Assembly (NCBI GenBank): GCA_023434855.1
Contig: JAEYSJ010000040.1
Span: 1 to 33,419 of the forward strand
Direction of reading: 5' to 3'
Source: Bacillota bacterium
GTDB lineage: Bacteria > Bacillota_C > Negativicutes > JAEYSJ01
DNA: 33,419 nt
The first letter of the stretch is position 1. Each line of letters starts with the position of its first letter. Both the position numbers and the translations under genes were made by a program. Positions 30,473-33,419 of the stretch are shown piece by piece. The notes below the pieces were generated by a model. The model saw only the letters and a program-made list of their open reading frames with translations, searched no databases and was not told where the DNA came from.

Positions 30473-31228
30473 TTAAGATAATTTCTGTTCGGTTAAAATT
30501 AACGGTCCGTCATGTGTAATAGCAATGGTATGCTCATACTGAGCAGACAGTTTGCCATCGACAGTTTTTGCTGTCCATCCATTCCGATCTAATTTGCACT
30601 GCCACGCACCGACGTTAACCATCGGTTCGATGGTGATGACCATACCTTCCTGCAATCTAAGCCCTTTACCAGGTTTGCCGTAATGAAGAACAGCAGGCTT
30701 CTCGTGAATAATTCTTCCTATGCCATGTCCCGTAAAATCTCTAACAATCGAGAAACCTTCAGATTCAACATATGTTTGTATGGCGTAACCAATATCTCCT
30801 AAACGGTTCCCAACATGTGCTTGCTCAATACCTTTATACAGAGATTCCTTAGTGGTTTTCAGTAGGCGTTTTGTCTCATTCGAGATATTACCGACTGAAT
30901 GTGTCCAAGCTGAGTCAGCAAGAGCACCCTTTAGATTTACAACGAAATCAATTGTTACAATATCGCCATCTTTCAGTGGTTTGCTATTAGGGAATCCATG
31001 ACAAATCTCGTTGTTAACTGAGGCACAGGTGGCATATGGATAACCTTTGTATCCTTTTTGCTCAGGCCTAGCGTTCCGCTTAGCTAGATAATCTTCAACA
31101 AATTTATCAATTTCTGATGTGGTTATACCTGGCTTGATAATCTTTCCAATTTCTTTATGGCACGAAGCCAGTATTTGACCTGCCTCATGCATCATTTTAA
31201 TTTCACGCTCGCTTTTTAATTCAATCAT
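30473..31228 (-). CDS. map: Methionine aminopeptidase, type I
   Basis: 251 residues. It removes the initiator methionine from nascent proteins. All catalytic and metal ligands are visible: His77 (CHGFP), Asp94 (VTIDF), Asp105 (LADSAW), His168 (FTGHGIG), Glu201 (ITIEPM) and Glu232 (AQYEHT). The start is placed at the ATG at 31228 because AAGGAG lies 10 bases upstream. The frame stays open to an ATG at 31324, giving a basic 32-residue extension (PYRKFKKISKLRSK) without a good ribosome site. It is not next to ribosomal genes, so it is probably a second, accessory copy. Confidence 0.92.
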   Translation of the reverse strand: MIELKSEREIKMMHEAGQILASCHKEIGKIIKPGITTSEIDKFVEDYLAKRNARPEQKGYKGYPYATCASVNNEICHGFPNSKPLKDGDIVTIDFVVNLKGALADSAWTHSVGNISNETKRLLKTTKESLYKGIEQAHVGNRLGDIGYAIQTYVESEGFSIVRDFTGHGIGRIIHEKPAVLHYGKPGKGLRLQEGMVITIEPMVNVGAWQCKLDRNGWTAKTVDGKLSAQYEHTIAITHDGPLILTEQKLS

Positions 31229-31620
31229 GCTAGGTTTGCTCCTTAACTTGCTTATCTTTTTGAACTTTCTATAAGGTAGAAAAAACTCATCCGGTTTTAG
31301 CAGTTGATAGTAACATTCTACCATCGTAACAATTATATTTCCAATTTAATTTTGCCTGTAAAATCAGGACTAACTTAAATTAAGGCCCGTTTTTTCTGTT
31401 TATGGTAATTGTATAGGGCGTGTGGCTAGTTCTAATTGTTTATATAGAATAAGCATTACATCATGAATTGAAAGACTTGAATTCGTAATAGCGGCAGAAT
31501 ACAAACTTCCAATAAAAAATAAGACAAATATCTAAAGGTTTTTCCAGATAATTGGGCGAAAATATATAGGAATAAACCGGAAAAGCATTTGTTGAAGGTT
31601 ATTTATAACACATTTTTGGG

Positions 31621-32283
31621 ATGGTGATGTTCATGCCTTTTTCTCTGGGTGAAATCTGTTCCTTCATTGGCATCGTGACTTTATTAGTAATGATTCCAGG
31701 ACCCAACACGGTACTTGTTATTGAGTCAACAGGGGTAAACGGCCGTCGAGCGGGATACATTAATGTTCTAGGAATTATGACTGCATTGTACTTTAATGCA
31801 TTATTGTGCGGGCTAGGTCTATCATTGATCATTATGCAGTCGGCAGAAATTTATAATTTATTGAAACTGCTTGGCGGCGGGTATTTAATATATCTGGGTC
31901 TAAAAAGTTTGGTTGATGCTTATAGATTGCACCAAGTTGAGCAAAATTGTGAGTTCGGGTTCAACGCCGGACCATCTCTGTTACACAAAGGTGCTTGCTA
32001 TTTCAAAGGGGTTTTAACCGGTACTCTAAATCCTGGAGTAATTGTCTTCTTTATGTCCTTCTTTCCTCAATTCATGCATGAGGATGGCAATATTCTGGTT
32101 CAATCGCTTATCCTTACTGTTCTTTACTCAGTGTTGTCGGCGATATGGTATGGTTTAATTGTATTCTTCGTTGGGAAGTTGCGCCAATTTTTGATGAGCC
32201 GGGAAATACAAAAATGGCTGAAAGCCACAACCGGGGCAGTTTTAGTTGGTATGGGAGTAAAAATAGCGCTCCAAAGAAAATGA
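31621..32283 (+). CDS. LysE/RhtB-family amino acid exporter
   Basis: 220 residues with about six hydrophobic segments. The family signature near the N-terminus reads MIPGPNTVLVIESTGVNGRRAGYINVLGI. Later motifs are LLKLLGGGYLIYLGLKSL and FKGVLTGTLNPGVIVFFMSFFPQF. It exports amino acids or related metabolites. Three in-frame ATGs (31621, 31627, 31633) compete; 31633 has the GGTGAT region in SD position, while 31621 has only TTTTTGGG. The true start may therefore be 31633. The PhzF-like gene follows 54 bases on. Confidence 0.88.
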   Translation: MVMFMPFSLGEICSFIGIVTLLVMIPGPNTVLVIESTGVNGRRAGYINVLGIMTALYFNALLCGLGLSLIIMQSAEIYNLLKLLGGGYLIYLGLKSLVDAYRLHQVEQNCEFGFNAGPSLLHKGACYFKGVLTGTLNPGVIVFFMSFFPQFMHEDGNILVQSLILTVLYSVLSAIWYGLIVFFVGKLRQFLMSREIQKWLKATTGAVLVGMGVKIALQRK

Positions 32284-32337
32284 GCTTAAATTTTCTTCAT
32301 TTGATAAATGCCAGGAATGCTGGAGGTATATGACGGA

Positions 32338-33246
32338 ATGAAAACATTTAAGGTAAAGCAAGTGGATACATTTACAACGAAACCTTTTAGCGGTAATCCT
32401 GCTGGGGTCGTTGTTAATGCTACAGGACTTACTTCAGTGGAGATGCAAAAAATAGCACAAGAAATGAACTTGCCGGCAACTACATTTGTTTTTACGCCGC
32501 ATAATGAAAGGGCGGATTTTTTCGTCAGATACTTTTTACCTAGAAGTGAAGTGGCGGTAGGTGGCCACCCTACAATAGCCACTATCCATGCTTTGATTGA
32601 GGAAGGCAAAATAGGGTTGGATAAGAATTACCAACAAATTTGGTTGGAAACCGGAGCGGGGATATTACCTGTTGAAATTAATGGTTCTAATGAAGGCAAC
32701 TATACGATCACAATGACGATGGCTACTCCTAAGTTTGATGATGCCGGGATATCTCATGAAGAATTGGCTGCTATACTAGGAACTGATCGTAATAATTTAG
32801 ATGATCAATATGCTATTCGGAAAATGAATACAGGCATACACTGGTTTGTGGTTCGTCTGAAAAAATTGGCGGCAATTCGGAATTTACATCCTGATCTAGC
32901 TGCGATTGCCAATCTTAGTCGTAGAGAAAAGGTGGCCGGAATTCAAGTTTTTACTACTGAGACCGAAGATTTTCAGTGTGATTTCCATGTTCGAACATTT
33001 ATTCCCAATGAAGGTGTTGATGAAGATATCGTTTGTGGTACAGGCAATAGTTGTATAGCTGCCTTTATTGTTGAAAATGAGATAGTAAAAACAAATGGTA
33101 AAATACGGTTCATTTCAGAGCAAGGCATAGAACTCGGACGCCCTAGCAGGGTATACATTGAAGTTGAAGGAAAACCGCACAATATTACGAAGGTTAAAAT
33201 TAGCGGTACAGCAGTTACTGTTCTTACTGGAGAAATACATTTATAA
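32338..33246 (+). CDS. PhzF-family isomerase-like protein (catalytic Glu replaced)
   Basis: 302 residues with the two-lobed PhzF/diaminopimelate-epimerase fold: VDTFTTKPFSGNPAGVV at 9-25, RYFLPRSEVAVGGHPTIA at 64-81 and DEDIVCGTGNSCIAAF near 232-247. The catalytic Glu of PhzF (motif NLSE) is replaced: this protein reads NLPATTF with Ala47 at that position. The His of GGHP and the Asp of DEDIVCGTG are kept. It may have a different reaction or a non-catalytic role. Start ATG at 32338 with GGAGG 11 bases upstream; the earlier in-frame ATG at 32308 has no ribosome site. It lies next to an exporter and a FabZ-like gene. Confidence 0.88.
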   Translation: MKTFKVKQVDTFTTKPFSGNPAGVVVNATGLTSVEMQKIAQEMNLPATTFVFTPHNERADFFVRYFLPRSEVAVGGHPTIATIHALIEEGKIGLDKNYQQIWLETGAGILPVEINGSNEGNYTITMTMATPKFDDAGISHEELAAILGTDRNNLDDQYAIRKMNTGIHWFVVRLKKLAAIRNLHPDLAAIANLSRREKVAGIQVFTTETEDFQCDFHVRTFIPNEGVDEDIVCGTGNSCIAAFIVENEIVKTNGKIRFISEQGIELGRPSRVYIEVEGKPHNITKVKISGTAVTVLTGEIHL

Positions 33247-33266
33247 GAAGCAAGGGGGCCTAGTCT

Positions 33267-33419
33267 GTGAGTGATATAGAAGCATTAATTCCACATCGAG
33301 AACCATTCCGGTTTGTTGATCATATTCTGTCTGCAAATGATAAGGAAATTATTGGCATTAAGACTTATGATGACCCTTTCTTTCTGCAAGGACATTTCCC
33401 CGGACGAAAATTAGTACCG
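33267..33419 (+). CDS. FabZ-like beta-hydroxyacyl-ACP dehydratase (5' end only)
   Basis: The first 51 codons of a gene cut by the window end. GTG start at 33267 with AAGGGGG upstream. Visible motifs are IPHREPFRFVDHI and FLQGHFPGRKLVP; the His of GHFPG (residue 43) is the catalytic His of FabZ/FabA hot-dog dehydratases. It lies 20 bases after the PhzF-like gene, in the same direction, so it may be one operon. Variants of this family also act in polyketide or cell-envelope lipid pathways. Confidence 0.82.
   Translation, partial: MSDIEALIPHREPFRFVDHILSANDKEIIGIKTYDDPFFLQGHFPGRKLVP

Overview
The window reads as chromosome from an anaerobic, endospore-forming, low-to-mid GC Firmicute. The spore evidence is an alpha/beta-type SASP gene and a SpoVAF/GerA-type germination gene. 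A T-box leader and repeated use of TTG/GTG starts behind strong Shine-Dalgarno (SD) sequences support this. The mixture (eukaryote-like hexokinase, three-subunit molybdenum hydroxylase, many exporters and chemoreceptors) would suit the Negativicutes (Sporomusa/Pelosinus-like), but the genus is a guess. I see no rRNA, tRNA, CRISPR array, phage module or transposase gene.

Layout. 1-945: 5' part of a hexokinase gene (minus strand, cut by the window edge). 1303-6404: a spore/membrane block with SASP, APC amino-acid permease, YetF-like DUF421 protein and aromatic-acid-exporter-like protein on plus, meeting a convergent SpoVAF-like gene on minus. 6442-10080: a tightly overlapping minus-strand operon for a molybdenum hydroxylase of the xanthine dehydrogenase family (Mo, FAD and 2Fe-2S subunits), divergent from a cupin-AraC regulator and an EamA exporter. 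12009-12729: a secreted protein of unknown function plus a small basic protein, closed by a terminator. 13026-16441: TVP38-type membrane protein; a MarR regulator with a perfect palindromic operator and a downstream acetyltransferase; a two-domain deaminase; a NTP_transf_6 protein. 16711-18147: an apparent leader-peptide/SD-sequestration attenuator in front of an MFS efflux pump. 18280-19254: a YitT-family protein behind a short terminator-bearing leader. 19483-24496: a soluble and a membrane chemoreceptor bracketing a cupin and an AraC regulator; the membrane chemoreceptor has a roughly 470-nt structured 5' leader. 24714-26627: TrmB-type regulator with AzlC/AzlD amino-acid exporter. 26653-28271: a T-box leader whose specifier reads UGG (Trp), in front of a YbaK-type deacylase and a methyltransferase-like protein. 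28343-30413: two copies of a ~120-bp inverted-repeat element flanking an ECF sigma factor and an 8-cysteine Fe-S protein. 30473-33419: methionine aminopeptidase, LysE exporter, a PhzF-like protein lacking the usual catalytic Glu, and the start of a FabZ-like gene.

Common threads are export of small molecules (FUSC, EamA, MFS, AzlCD, LysE), sensing (two chemoreceptors, two AraC, MarR, TrmB) and RNA-level control. At least three 5' leaders look regulatory: the MFS, chemoreceptor and YbaK leaders. A family of short hairpins sharing the core GGGGACGGTTC lies at three intergenic sites, and a related core forms the ends of the ~120-bp elements. The strongest candidates for something undescribed are the poly-proline leader peptide with hairpin-masked SD before the MFS gene, and the Trp-type T-box on a trans-editing deacylase.
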